Positions 1 to 9,355 of a stretch of 64,000 bases of DNA are shown here, piece after piece; the first letter of the stretch is position 1, and each line of letters opens with the position of its first letter. The DNA is from Nonomuraea cavernae (GTDB lineage: Bacteria > Actinomycetota > Actinomycetes > Streptosporangiales > Streptosporangiaceae), in contig NZ_BMNH01000002.1 of assembly GCF_014646355.1 (NCBI RefSeq), positions 360,247 through 424,246 on the forward strand, given 5' to 3'. Below the pieces are notes generated by a model, which saw only the letters and a program-made list of their open reading frames with translations, searched no databases and was not told the origin of the DNA. Made by a program: the position numbers and the translations under genes.

Positions 1-331
1 CGGCCCGCACCGCGCGCGGTGTGGGGACCCGCGTGGGTGTGGGTCTGGGCGTGGGCGTGGCTCGGGGGGTCGGCCTGCGCGTGGGGGTCGGTGCGGGCGT
101 CGGCGCGACGGTCGGAGTGGGGGTGACGATCACCGGCGGCACGATCACCGGCGGCGGCCCGCACGACCCGAGGTGGATGCTGACCAGGGGCAGGTCGAGG
201 CAGATGGTCACCCCGAGGAGGCCCGAGGAGGGCGGCCCGCCGTCGGGATCGGCGGCGGCCGGGCCGCTCACGCACAGGGCGAGCAGGGTGCCGGCGAGGA
301 GCAGCGGCGTGCGCCTGACGCCCACGGTCAC
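1..331 (-). CDS. Secreted Pro/Thr-rich protein, truncated by window edge
   Basis: The reading frame runs off the left edge, so the C-terminus is missing. The GTG start at 331 overlaps the stop of the upstream DUF4239 gene (GTGA), which implies translational coupling. The N-terminus (MTVGVRRTPLLLAGTLLALC, then VSGPAAA) is a typical Sec signal peptide with a likely cut after AAA. After a short segment with two cysteines, the visible mature part turns into a Pro/Thr/Arg stretch of PTP and PTR repeats, as in wall-spanning or low-complexity linkers. No catalytic domain is visible in the 110 residues present. The function is unknown; a role at the cell surface is inferred from the signal peptide only. 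Confidence 0.6.
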   Translation of the reverse strand, partial: MTVGVRRTPLLLAGTLLALCVSGPAAADPDGGPPSSGLLGVTICLDLPLVSIHLGSCGPPPVIVPPVIVTPTPTVAPTPAPTPTRRPTPRATPTPRPTPTRVPTPRAVRA

Positions 332-1089
332 ACGCCTCCGGAGATCCGGGCGAACTGCTGGAGCGCGGCCCGGAAGGCTTCGGGCTCGACCGCGAGCGGC
401 CCGTCGAAGACATGGGAGATGTCCCAGGTCAGATAGGTGCCGAAGCCGAGCATCGCGGCCATCGCGACCAGCGGCAGGATCGCCGCGCCGCGTGGCCGCG
501 CGCCGGCGAGGAACGGGAACACGATGACCACGGCGCCGGTGAGGATGGTGAGCACCAGCACCCCGGGCGGCGGGGTGCTGGCGGCGTCGGCGGTGCGCTG
601 GGCACGCGCGGCGGCCAGCGTGGCCAGGTGTTCCAGCACTTCGGCCTTGGCGTTCAGAGCGGCGTCGTCGGTCGCCTCGATCGCGATGACCCGGGTGCGG
701 AGCGCCTCGAGCCGCTCGGTGGACACCGGGTCCATCCGGCCCTGGCCCATGACCGGCCATTCGTCCCTGACCACGAAGGCGACGTAGTCGCGCAGGCCCG
801 CGCGGACCAGGTCGGGAGCGGGCAGGTCGGTGGCCGACCAGTAGGCGTCGATCGCCGCCTGGCTCTCGGCGTGGGTGTTCTGCCTGGCGGCGTCGGCCGT
901 GGTCCACGGGACGATGATCGCGATGGCGAAGACCAGCAGGAACAGCGCCGACAGCATCGAGCCCGCGTGACCTGCCGAGGTCCCGCCGGGCTCGGGGTCG
1001 TCGCTGCCCTTGCCGGTGAACCTGAACAGCAGCGCGGCGAGGGCCACCACGCCCACTGCCGCCGCGACCGCGAGCGTGTACGCAATCAT
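328..1089 (-). CDS. DUF4239-type membrane protein
   Basis: 253-residue integral membrane protein resembling the DUF4239 family (bestrophin-like four-helix proteins of unknown function). Hydrophobic segments lie at about residues 3-22, 45-63, 190-210 and 215-232. Between them is a long soluble segment with conserved-looking WPVM and helical stretches. A TTG start at 1101 is possible, but GGAG lies 6 bases upstream of the ATG at 1089, so 1089 is preferred. The gene overlaps the secreted Pro/Thr-rich gene downstream by four bases, so the two probably form an operon. The family assignment rests on overall architecture and recall, not on a catalytic motif. Confidence 0.6.
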   Translation of the reverse strand: MIAYTLAVAAAVGVVALAALLFRFTGKGSDDPEPGGTSAGHAGSMLSALFLLVFAIAIIVPWTTADAARQNTHAESQAAIDAYWSATDLPAPDLVRAGLRDYVAFVVRDEWPVMGQGRMDPVSTERLEALRTRVIAIEATDDAALNAKAEVLEHLATLAAARAQRTADAASTPPPGVLVLTILTGAVVIVFPFLAGARPRGAAILPLVAMAAMLGFGTYLTWDISHVFDGPLAVEPEAFRAALQQFARISGGV

Positions 1090-1359
1090 GAAGATCTCCA
1101 AACCCGGGGACGAACACTGACCGTCACCTGACTATCACAGTACGCATCCGGAGTGTTGGCACTACGCGGGTAAAACAGCGGCGAAGCGCGGAGCCCCGCG
1201 TCCGGGAGCGCCTCCGAGGGCGTGGCGAGCGACGACTGCGCCGGGAGCCGTCGCATGGCGCCGGGACGGCTGGACGGATCGTCCGGGCGAGGTCCGCGGG
1301 CCGCGCCATTCGTCCAGCCGTGTGCGCGCCATCGGGAAATACCAGCACCATGACTCCCC

Positions 1360-1710
1360 GTGAACCTTCTCAACGGCCGCAGATTCGTGATGGTGAGCTC
1401 GACGGCGAGCGCGGTGGACCCGGAGCGGCCCACCGAGTTCAGCTACCAGGAGGCGGACGGCGTGGTGTGGGGCAGCTACACCGGCGACACCGTCATCCAC
1501 GGGCGCTTCGTCGGCACCAGGGACGGTGACGTGGTCTCGATCGCGTACGCGCACGCGCTGAAGGCGGGCGGCAAGGCGGGCGGCCAGGGCAGCAGCCGCA
1601 TCGAGACCGAGGCCGACGGCAGGCTGCGGCTGGTGGAGGAGTTCCGGTTCGAGGGCGACGACACGGTGCACGTGAGCGTGTGCACCGAGGCCGTCGCCCC
1701 GCGCGGCTAG
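1360..1710 (+). CDS. Small conserved protein, family often mislabelled N-acetylglutamate synthase
   Basis: A 116-residue protein that opens NGRRFVMVSS and carries WGSYTGDTVIHGRFVGTRDG and RLVEEFRFEG. This is the pattern of a compact all-beta family of about 110 residues that databases often call N-acetylglutamate synthase. It has no acetyltransferase fold signature, so that name should not be trusted. The start is GTG at 1360 with no strong ribosome site. It stands alone and converges on the Lrp-type regulator, with 31 bases between the stops. Function unknown. Confidence 0.6.
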   Translation: MNLLNGRRFVMVSSTASAVDPERPTEFSYQEADGVVWGSYTGDTVIHGRFVGTRDGDVVSIAYAHALKAGGKAGGQGSSRIETEADGRLRLVEEFRFEGDDTVHVSVCTEAVAPRG

Positions 1711-1741
1711 CCTGTTCGCCGCCGGACGACCGAGGGGCCGC

Positions 1742-2377
1742 TCACTCGTCCTTCCGCAGGGCGGCGCGGCCCTCGGCGGCGCCGACGAAGCGCATCTTGC
1801 CCAGCGGCACGTCGCCCTGGGTCTCCTGCGCGCCGCGCCGGGCGGATCTCGGCTTGCCGCGGTCGCTCGGCAGCACGTACGGCCGCTTGAGCACCTCGTC
1901 CAGGATGAACACGGTCTCCGTCGCCTTCACGGCCGGGATGCCGGCCAGCCGGTCGGTCACCATGGCGTGCACCTCGGCCACGTCCGCCATCCGCACCAGG
2001 ATCATCGCGTCGTGCTGGCCGGTGGTGATCGCGCAGTACTCGACCTCGGGCATCCTGGCCAGCTCGGCCCTGAACTGCTTCCACATCTGCTGCCGCACGG
2101 TCACGAAGATCAGCGCGGTGATGCCGAGACCGGTCCTGACGTGGTCGATCTCGGCGGTGAACCGCTTGATCGCCCCGTCCGCGCGCAGCGCCTCGAACCG
2201 GGTGTAGGCACTGGCCCGGGAGATGCCCACCCGCTCGGCCAGTGCGGACACCGAGATCCTGCCGTTCTCGCGCAGGACCTCCAGGATCTTCAGATGGGTG
2301 GCGTCCAGTTCGAGACCGATGCCGATCCGTCCAGACGAAGCACCACCGCTGCCAGCATTTCTGGAAATTTCACTCAT
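1742..2377 (-). CDS. Lrp/AsnC-family transcriptional regulator
   Basis: 211-residue DNA-binding regulator. The winged helix-turn-helix covers about residues 25-75 (LDATHLKILEVLRENGRISV, then ALAERVGISRASAYTRFEAL). It is followed by the ligand-binding RAM domain to about 160 and a basic C-terminal tail (RGKPRSARRG) that is longer than usual for the family. ATG at 2377 is chosen because AAGGGG precedes it; a longer upstream frame lacks such a site. The gene is divergent from the oligopeptide transporter operon, sharing a 107-bp intergenic region. Family knowledge suggests it senses an amino acid or peptide-derived ligand and controls that operon; this is inference. Confidence 0.85.
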   Translation of the reverse strand: MSEISRNAGSGGASSGRIGIGLELDATHLKILEVLRENGRISVSALAERVGISRASAYTRFEALRADGAIKRFTAEIDHVRTGLGITALIFVTVRQQMWKQFRAELARMPEVEYCAITTGQHDAMILVRMADVAEVHAMVTDRLAGIPAVKATETVFILDEVLKRPYVLPSDRGKPRSARRGAQETQGDVPLGKMRFVGAAEGRAALRKDE

Positions 2378-2484
2378 TGATACCCCTTGCCCATTTATAT
2401 ACGTCTTGCCGACCAGACAATGCCTGGACGATCTGCCGCACAATCCTCGGCATATACCGACCAATCGTCCACTGGAGGACACAC
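2378..2484. promoter_or_regulatory. Divergent promoter region, Lrp regulator / peptide transporter
   Basis: This 107-bp AT-richer spacer holds promoters for both directions. TATATA-like blocks occur near 2397-2404 (reading toward the regulator) and CATATAC near 2450-2456 (reading toward the transporter). An imperfect dyad CAGACAAT...GATCTG near 2415-2436 could serve an Lrp-type protein. The -35 elements are not clear, so exact promoters are not assigned. Confidence 0.35.
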
Positions 2485-4059
2485 ATGGCGACCCGCTCGC
2501 AGACAGCGGCTGTGCTGCTCGCCGGTGCACTCGCCCTCGCCGCCTGCGGAAGCGGCGGCGCCCAGGCGCCCGCGGCCCAGAGCGGCGCGAAGACGCTCGT
2601 CATCGACACGTCCTTCGACCTCAAGACGGCCGACCCCGGCCGCACGTACGAGCCCACCGGCTTGATCGTGGGCAAGGCCACCTATGAGACCTTGCTCACC
2701 TTCGAAGGCGCCGACGTGACCAAGCCGGTGCCCGCGCTGGCCGAGTCGTACGAGCTGTCGGAGGACGGCAAGGTCGTCACGCTCAAGCTGAAGCAGGGCG
2801 CGACGTTCGCCGACGGCTCGCCGATCACGGCGGACGACGTGGTCTTCTCGCTTACCCGGGTGCGCGACATGAAGGGCACCCCGTCGTTCCTGCTCGACGG
2901 CGTCGAGGTGGCCAAGACCGACGACACGACGGTCACGCTGACGTCGAAGGCGCCGAACCCGGCCCTGCCGTACATCCTGCCGAACCCCGCGCTCGGCATC
3001 CTCAACAGCAAGGCCGCCCAGGCCAACGGCGCGACCGCGGACGCGCAGGACAAGGCCGAGCAGTACCTGAACGCCAACTCCCTGGGCTCCGGCCCGTACA
3101 CGATCGAGTCGTTCAACGTGAGCAGCCAGGTCGTGCTCAAGGCGAACCCGAAGTACCACGGGACCAAGCCCGCCTACGACAAGGTCGTGATCCGCAACGT
3201 CGAGGCGGCCACCCAGAAGCTCAACGTGCAGCGCGGCGACAGCCAGGTGGCGCTCAACCTGTCCGGCGACCAGGTCACCGGCATGCCGTCGACCCTGCAG
3301 GTCAAGAAGACGGCCTCGGCCAACGTCATCTTCCTGCTGGCCAACCAGAACTCCGGCGTCAGCAAGACCACGCCCAACCCGAAGTTCGTCGAGGCGGTGC
3401 GCAAGGGCGTCGACTACGCCGGTCTGCTGGAGCTGGCCGGCGAGGGCGCCACGCAGGCGCCCGGCGTGATCCCGTCGCAGCTGCTCGGCGCGCTGCCCGC
3501 GGACGAGGCGCCGAAGCGTGACGTCGAGGGCGCGAAGGCGGCCCTGGCGGCCAGCGGGCTGTCCAACCCGACGGTCAAGCTGGAGTTCCCGTCCGAGCTG
3601 ACCGTCAACGGCCTGTCCTTCCAGCCGCTGGCCGAGCGGGTCCAGGCCAACCTCAAGGAGGTCGGCATCACGGTGGACCTGGCGCCGGCGCCGGTGACCG
3701 TCGCGCTGGACAACTACCGCAACGGCAAGGAGGAGATGGGCCTGTGGTACTGGGGCCCGGACTACCCGGACCCGAGCGACTACCTCGTGTTCACGCCCGG
3801 CAAGACGGTCGGCGAGCGGGCCGGCTGGAAGGCCGGTTCGGACAGGACGATCGAGGAGTCCGCCGAGAAGGCGGCGGCCGCGGTGGGCGACGACGCGCGC
3901 AAGGAGGCCTACGCCGACATGCAGCGCAAGCTCAACGCCGCGGGCCCGTTCATCCCGCTCTTCCAGCCGAGCCAGAACATCGTGACGGCCGCCTCCGTGA
4001 CGGACGTGGAGTACCACCCGGTGTGGACGGTCGACATCGCCGACCTCGGCGCCAAGTAG
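2485..4059 (+). CDS. Peptide ABC transporter substrate-binding lipoprotein
   Basis: 524-residue extracytoplasmic solute-binding protein of the SBP_bac_5 (DppA/OppA) family. A lipoprotein signal peptide ends in LALAAC, so Cys21 should be lipidated and anchor the protein outside the membrane. The body keeps family landmarks such as the AESYELSEDGKVVTLKLKQG segment and the FADGSPITADDVVFSL motif. The ATG at 2485 has a strong GGAGGA site 6 bases upstream; the frame extends further upstream without a better start. It heads a five-gene operon with two permeases and two ATPases. The probable ligand is a di- or oligopeptide, although related proteins bind nickel, sugars or heme, so the substrate is open. 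Confidence 0.9.
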   Translation: MATRSQTAAVLLAGALALAACGSGGAQAPAAQSGAKTLVIDTSFDLKTADPGRTYEPTGLIVGKATYETLLTFEGADVTKPVPALAESYELSEDGKVVTLKLKQGATFADGSPITADDVVFSLTRVRDMKGTPSFLLDGVEVAKTDDTTVTLTSKAPNPALPYILPNPALGILNSKAAQANGATADAQDKAEQYLNANSLGSGPYTIESFNVSSQVVLKANPKYHGTKPAYDKVVIRNVEAATQKLNVQRGDSQVALNLSGDQVTGMPSTLQVKKTASANVIFLLANQNSGVSKTTPNPKFVEAVRKGVDYAGLLELAGEGATQAPGVIPSQLLGALPADEAPKRDVEGAKAALAASGLSNPTVKLEFPSELTVNGLSFQPLAERVQANLKEVGITVDLAPAPVTVALDNYRNGKEEMGLWYWGPDYPDPSDYLVFTPGKTVGERAGWKAGSDRTIEESAEKAAAAVGDDARKEAYADMQRKLNAAGPFIPLFQPSQNIVTAASVTDVEYHPVWTVDIADLGAK

Positions 4060-4069
4060 GACCAGCGAC

Positions 4070-5191
4070 GTGTCCGAGATGGACGACGCCACGGGCGCGG
4101 CGGCCTCCCCGCCGCGCCCGTCCGGCGATCCCCCGCCCGCCACGGCCCGCAGCCGGCGGCGCGGCGGGACGCACCCGCTCGCCCGGTTCCTGATCCGGCG
4201 CATCCTCACGGCCGTCCTGCTGGCCTGGGGCATCACGCTGGTCACGTTCGTGCTGACGAACCTGGTGCCCGGCGACCCGGTGGCCGCCAACCTGGGGCAG
4301 CGAGCGCTGGGCGACCCGGCCATCGTCGCCCAGTGGCGGGCCGAGCACGGGCTGGACAAGCCCCTCTGGCAGCAGTACGGGCTCTACCTGCAGGGCCTCG
4401 TCCAGGGCGACCTGGGCACCAGCCAGCAGAGTCACCGGCCGGTCAGCGAGGACCTGGCCGAGTTCGTGCCGGCGACCCTGGAGCTGGCCGGGGCGGCGAT
4501 CGTCGTCTCGCTGATCCTCGGCGTGGCGTTCGGCGTGGTGGCGGCGCTGCGCCGGGACCGGTTCGCCGACCACGCGCTGCGGGTGCTGAGCCTGATCGGC
4601 ATCTCGGTGCCGACGTTCTGGCTGGCGCTGGTGGCGTTCTACGTCTTCTTCTACCGGCTGCAGATCACCCCGGGCAGCGGACGCGTCGACCCGGCGCTCG
4701 GCGGCGCGCCGCCGGTGACCGGGCTGCAGACGATCGACGCGCTGCTGGCGGGCCGGTGGGACATCTTCGTCTCGGCGGCCGGTCACCTGGTCACGCCCGC
4801 TCTGGTGCTGGCGCTCTACACGATCGGCCTGCTCACCCGGTTCACCCGCTCGGCGGTGCTGGAGGTGCTCGGCCAGGACTACGTGCGCGCCGCCCGGGCC
4901 AAGGGGCTGCCGGGCCGGGTGATCCTGTTCCGCTACGTGCTGCGCTCGGCGCTGGTGCCGATCATCACGGTGGCGGGCCTGGCCTTCGGCAGCCTGCTGT
5001 CCGGGACGGTGCTGGTCGAGGCGATCTTCGCCTGGCCGGGCATCGGCCAGTACGCCTACAAGAGCGCCACCACCCTCGACCTGCCCGCCGTCATGGGCGT
5101 CGGCCTGGTCGTGGGAGTGGTGTACCTGGTCATCAACCTGATCGTGGACGTCCTGTACGGCGTCATCGATCCCCGCGTGAGGTCGCAGTGA
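4070..5191 (+). CDS. Peptide ABC transporter permease, DppB type
   Basis: 373-residue inner-membrane permease. After an unusually long basic and proline-rich cytoplasmic N-terminus (about 38 residues) come six predicted transmembrane helices, beginning FLIRRILTAVLLAWGITLVT. The EAA loop that docks the ATPase reads DYVRAARAKGLPGRVI near residue 270. The GTG start at 4070 lies 10 bases after the lipoprotein stop; an ATG nine bases downstream is an alternative. Its stop overlaps the next gene (GTGA). It forms the pore with the DppC-type permease. Confidence 0.9.
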   Translation: MSEMDDATGAAASPPRPSGDPPPATARSRRRGGTHPLARFLIRRILTAVLLAWGITLVTFVLTNLVPGDPVAANLGQRALGDPAIVAQWRAEHGLDKPLWQQYGLYLQGLVQGDLGTSQQSHRPVSEDLAEFVPATLELAGAAIVVSLILGVAFGVVAALRRDRFADHALRVLSLIGISVPTFWLALVAFYVFFYRLQITPGSGRVDPALGGAPPVTGLQTIDALLAGRWDIFVSAAGHLVTPALVLALYTIGLLTRFTRSAVLEVLGQDYVRAARAKGLPGRVILFRYVLRSALVPIITVAGLAFGSLLSGTVLVEAIFAWPGIGQYAYKSATTLDLPAVMGVGLVVGVVYLVINLIVDVLYGVIDPRVRSQ

Positions 5192-6054
5192 GACGGGATC
5201 GCAAGGGGCTGCTCGGACGGCTCCCGGAGGCGTGGCGGCAGCCGCTGGCCGTGGTCGGCATCGTGGTCGCGGCGGCCTGGCTGGTCATCGCGGTCGCCGC
5301 GCCGGTGCTGGCGCCGTACGATCCGCTGGCCCAGGAGCTGCCGAGGCTGGCCGCGCCGGGCCCCGGCCACTGGTTCGGCACCGACCAGCTCGGGCGCGAC
5401 GTGCTCAGCAGGGTTCTGTACGGCGCGCGGGTGTCGATCCCGCTGACGTTGCTGCTGGTCGTGATGTCGGTGCTGGTCGGCGGCCTGCTCGGCGCCTGCG
5501 CCGGATATTTCGGTAGATGGGTGGGAGAGTCGATCATGCGGCTGGCGGACCTGGTGTTCGCCTTCCCCACGGTGATCCTGGCCATGGTGGTGGCCGCGGC
5601 CCTCGGCGCCAGCCTGACCAACGCGGTGCTGGCCGTGCTGGTGGTCGCCTGGCCGTCCTACGCCCGGGTCACCCGGGGGCTGGTGCTCGGCGTGCGGGAA
5701 CGCGAGTTCGTGCTGAGCGGGCGGCTGCTGGGCTTCTCCGCCTGGCGCTCGCTCCGCGTCGACGTGCTGCCGAACGTGACCGGCCCGGTGCTGGTCCTGG
5801 CCACGCTGGACATCGGCACCGCGCTGCTGCTGCTGTCGGGCCTGTCGTTCCTCGGCCTCGGCGCCAAGCCGCCGTCCCCCGAGTGGGGGGCGATGGTGGC
5901 CGGCGGCGTGGAGGTGTTCGACAGCTGGTGGGTGGCGACGTTCCCGGGGCTGGCGATCCTGACCGTGGTGCTGGCGTTCAACTTCCTCGGCGACACGCTG
6001 CGCGACGCCCTGGACCCGCGTACCGCCCGTGCCATCAAGGAGCGTGCACTGTGA
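5188..6054 (+). CDS. Peptide ABC transporter permease, DppC type
   Basis: 288-residue second permease of the transporter. It has the short N-terminal helix (PLAVVGIVVAAAWLVIAVAA), the family extracellular motif HWFGTDQLGRDVLSRVLYGA at about residues 60-80, and an EAA loop (REREFVLSGRLLGFSAWRSL) near residue 170. GTG at 5188 overlaps the previous stop, which fixes the start by coupling. The C-terminus keeps the family motif NFLGDTLRDALDPR. The stop overlaps the next ATPase start (GTGA). Confidence 0.92.
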   Translation: MRRDRKGLLGRLPEAWRQPLAVVGIVVAAAWLVIAVAAPVLAPYDPLAQELPRLAAPGPGHWFGTDQLGRDVLSRVLYGARVSIPLTLLLVVMSVLVGGLLGACAGYFGRWVGESIMRLADLVFAFPTVILAMVVAAALGASLTNAVLAVLVVAWPSYARVTRGLVLGVREREFVLSGRLLGFSAWRSLRVDVLPNVTGPVLVLATLDIGTALLLLSGLSFLGLGAKPPSPEWGAMVAGGVEVFDSWWVATFPGLAILTVVLAFNFLGDTLRDALDPRTARAIKERAL

Positions 6055-6907
6055 CCTCCCGGAGCGTGCTGGACATCAGCGGGCTGAAGGTGTCGATCGG
6101 CGGCCGGGAGGTCCTGCGCGGCGTCGACCTGTCCCTGGCCGAGGGCCGGGTGCACGGCCTGGCCGGGGAGAGCGGGTCGGGCAAGACGATGACCGGCCTG
6201 GCCGTGCTCGGGCTGCTGCCGCACGGCGCGCGGGCGACCGGCCGCATCGCGCTCGGCGACCGCGACCTGCTGACGCTGCCGCCCAGGGAGCTCAACCGGG
6301 TACGCGGCGGCGAGGTGGCCATGGTCTTCCAGGACCCGGCGACCAGCCTGCACCCGATGCTCACGGTCGGCAGGCAGCTGACCGAGCACATGCGCCACCA
6401 CCTCGGCGTGGACAAGGCGGAGGCGAGGGCCAGGGCGGTCGAGCTGCTCGGCAAGGTGCGCATCCCGGGCGCCGATGAGGCGTTCGGGCGCTTCCCGCAC
6501 CAGTTCTCCGGTGGCATGCGCCAGCGCGTCGCGATCGCCATCGCGCTGGCCTGCTCACCCAAGGTGCTGATCGCTGACGAGCCGACGACCGCGCTGGACG
6601 TGACCGTGCAGGCGGGCGTGCTGCGGCTGCTGCGCGGCCTGTGCGACGAGCTCGGGCTGGCGGTGCTGCTCGTCACCCACGACCTGGGCGTGATGTCGGC
6701 GATCGCCGACGAGGTGAGCGTGATGCGGGAGGGCCTGGTCGTCGAGACCGGGCCGCGCGGCCAGGTGCTGCGCGAGCCCGCGCACCCCTACACCCGCTCG
6801 CTGCTGGACGCGCTGCCCGACTCGTCGCCCGAGCCGCCCGGTTCGGCACCCGAGCCGCCTGACGCGCGGACTGACTCGTCACCTGATTCGCCGACGGGAG
6901 AGACCGC

Positions 6908-6911
<4 letters not shown>
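6051..6911 (+). CDS. Peptide ABC transporter ATPase, DppD type
   Basis: 286-residue ATP-binding subunit. Walker A is GESGSGKT (residues 39-46), the Q-loop is at Gln94 (VFQDPATSLHP), the signature is FSGGMRQRVA (from residue 152) and Walker B is VLIADEPTTALD (from residue 172). The H-loop is VTHDLG. The C-terminal 35 residues are a Ser/Pro/Glu-rich tail with a repeated S(P)EPP pattern instead of the Cys-rich oligopeptide-binding tail seen in many DppD proteins. It powers peptide uptake together with the DppF-type partner. Overlaps of 4 bp at both ends show tight coupling. Confidence 0.92.
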
Positions 6912-7813
<902 letters not shown>

Positions 7814-7865
7814 CGCGATTGAGATGACACGTCTGGAATGATCCAATGGACATGAAGCGGCTGAC

Positions 7866-8843
7866 ATGACGACGGGGGCGCGGGTGACCGCCGCGCGGGC
7901 GGCCATGGCCGAGGCCGGTCTCGACGCGCTGGTGCTGCGCCCGTCTCCCGATTTCCGGTTCCTGGGCGGGCGGGATGGCCCGTACCTGGTGCTCACCCCG
8001 GACGCGCTCGCCGAGACCGCGGATCCGGGACGGCTGCTCCCCGGGAACGCGCGGCGGGTCGGGGTGGATCCGGAGATGCGGGTCCGCGAGCTGTTCGCCC
8101 TGGCGATCGAGGCCGAGCTGGTGCCGGCCGCGCTGGCGCTGGCACCGCTGCGGCTGCGCAAGGAGCCATCGGAGATCGAGGCGGTCGGGCGGGCGGCCGC
8201 GGCGGCGGAGGCGGTTCTCGGGCAGGTACGGGAGCTGGCCTGGTTCGGCGCGACCGAGCGGGCGATGGCGGCCAGGCTGCGGATGCTGGCGCTGGAGACG
8301 GGCTGCGAGGAGGTGCTGTCCCTCCGGGTCGCGGCGGGCGAGCACACGGCGCGGGCGGATCACGTCCCGGGCGAGCGCGTGATCAACCCGGGTGACGCGC
8401 TGCTGGTCTCGCTCTGCGGCCGGTGGGACGGCTACTGCGCGGAGGTGGGACGGGTCTTCGCGGTCGCCGAGCCGCCGGAGGACTACGAGGCCATGTACTC
8501 GGTGGTGGTCGCCGCGCACGCCGCGGCCCTGCGGGCGGCGGGCAGGGGGGCCACGGCCGCCGCGGTGGCCGCCGCCGCCGTCGACGTGATGGACGGCAGC
8601 GGCTACGGATCCTTCGCCTCGGACCGCTCCGGCAGGGGCGTCGGCCTGGGCCCCGACGAGGGCCCGTGGCTGCGGCCGGGCGACGCCACGGTCCTGGAGC
8701 CCGGGATGGTGCTCTGCCTGGAACCGGCCGTCTACGTACCCGACCTGTTCGGAGCGCGGCTCGCGGACACCGTCGTCTGCGCCCCCGAGGGTCCCGTCGC
8801 GCTCAGCGTCTCCCCGCGCGCCCTGCGTGTTCTCGACCGCTGA
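7866..8843 (+). CDS. Degenerate M24 (creatinase/prolidase-fold) protein, probably inactive
   Basis: 325-residue protein with the pita-bread fold of M24 aminopeptidases (PepP/PepQ/creatinase). The landmark segments are present but the metal ligands are largely lost. Aligned with E. coli PepP, the two aspartates become Ser182 and Glu193 (GDALLVSLCGRWDGYCAEVG). The histidine of the GH/SH loop becomes Arg257 (SGRGVGLG), and the last glutamate becomes Ala300 (ARLADTVV). Only Glu286 (LEPAVYVP) remains. A two-metal peptidase is therefore unlikely. Its place right behind a peptide importer suggests a peptide-binding or otherwise repurposed role, which is inference. ATG at 7866 is assumed; no strong ribosome site is seen. 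Confidence 0.8.
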   Translation: MTTGARVTAARAAMAEAGLDALVLRPSPDFRFLGGRDGPYLVLTPDALAETADPGRLLPGNARRVGVDPEMRVRELFALAIEAELVPAALALAPLRLRKEPSEIEAVGRAAAAAEAVLGQVRELAWFGATERAMAARLRMLALETGCEEVLSLRVAAGEHTARADHVPGERVINPGDALLVSLCGRWDGYCAEVGRVFAVAEPPEDYEAMYSVVVAAHAAALRAAGRGATAAAVAAAAVDVMDGSGYGSFASDRSGRGVGLGPDEGPWLRPGDATVLEPGMVLCLEPAVYVPDLFGARLADTVVCAPEGPVALSVSPRALRVLDR

Positions 8844-8939
8844 GGGCCGGGCGCGGGTCGCGTCGGGGCGTTCGTCCGGCGGGTGGCACTTCGTCCCCCG
8901 TGGACGAGCATTTTAATTGGACATTAAGGTTATTTGGTG

Positions 8940-9248
8940 ATGTTTGAGGATGGCTGGGCGGCTGCGCCCTTGCGGTGGGTGATGGACACGGTGGGTCACA
9001 CCCACCTGGACCGGATGGCCGTCGAGCCCGGTCTGGTGGCGGCGGTGGATCAGCATGCCGCGGCGCTCCGGGACGCGATCCCGCTCGACCGCGAGACGCT
9101 GGGCGACTACCTGCTGGGGTTCGCGGACGAGTTGCGGCACCTGGGCTGGACGCCCGGCGGCGAGGACGACCTCGCCACCGTACGGCTGACCGCGATCTGC
9201 TGGCTGGCACGCGAGCTGGGCCTGCTCACCGACGAGTCCCCCGCCTGA
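8940..9248 (+). CDS. Small protein, DUF6401-like
   Basis: About 102 residues, mostly helical (VDQHAAALRDAI, LGDYLLGFADELRHLGW, TVRLTAICWLARELGLL). It resembles the DUF6401 group of small actinobacterial proteins, which sometimes sit in natural-product loci; I recall the family but cannot verify it. GTG at 8934 or ATG at 8940 can start it, with AAGG upstream. No enzymatic motif is seen. Its stop codon is also the first base triplet of the 33-bp hairpin repeats that follow. Confidence 0.5.
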   Translation: MFEDGWAAAPLRWVMDTVGHTHLDRMAVEPGLVAAVDQHAAALRDAIPLDRETLGDYLLGFADELRHLGWTPGGEDDLATVRLTAICWLARELGLLTDESPA

Positions 9249-9344
9249 GCCGGACCGGGACCTGCGGGTCCCGGTCACTGAGCCGGACCGGGACCGGTGG
9301 GTCCCGGTCACTGAGCCGGACCGGGACCGGTGGGTCCCGGTCAC
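9246..9344. repeat. Three tandem 33-bp hairpin repeats
   Basis: Three head-to-tail copies of a 33-bp unit start at 9246, 9279 and 9312. Copies two and three are identical; the first differs by two bases in the loop. Each unit holds a near-perfect inverted repeat, GACCGGGACC and GGTCCCGGTC with a 4-base loop. The block sits exactly between two convergent genes, so it probably works as a tandem bidirectional terminator. There are no unique spacers, so it is not a CRISPR. Confidence 0.85.
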
Positions 9345-9355
9345 TGTCAGGCGGT

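Noticed and set aside
1360..1710. N-acetylglutamate synthase of arginine biosynthesis
   Set aside because: The protein has no GNAT or kinase-like fold features, and no arg genes are near; the database name of this family appears to be an error.
9246..9344. CRISPR array
   Set aside because: The 33-bp units abut with no unique spacers; a terminator-like function fits better.
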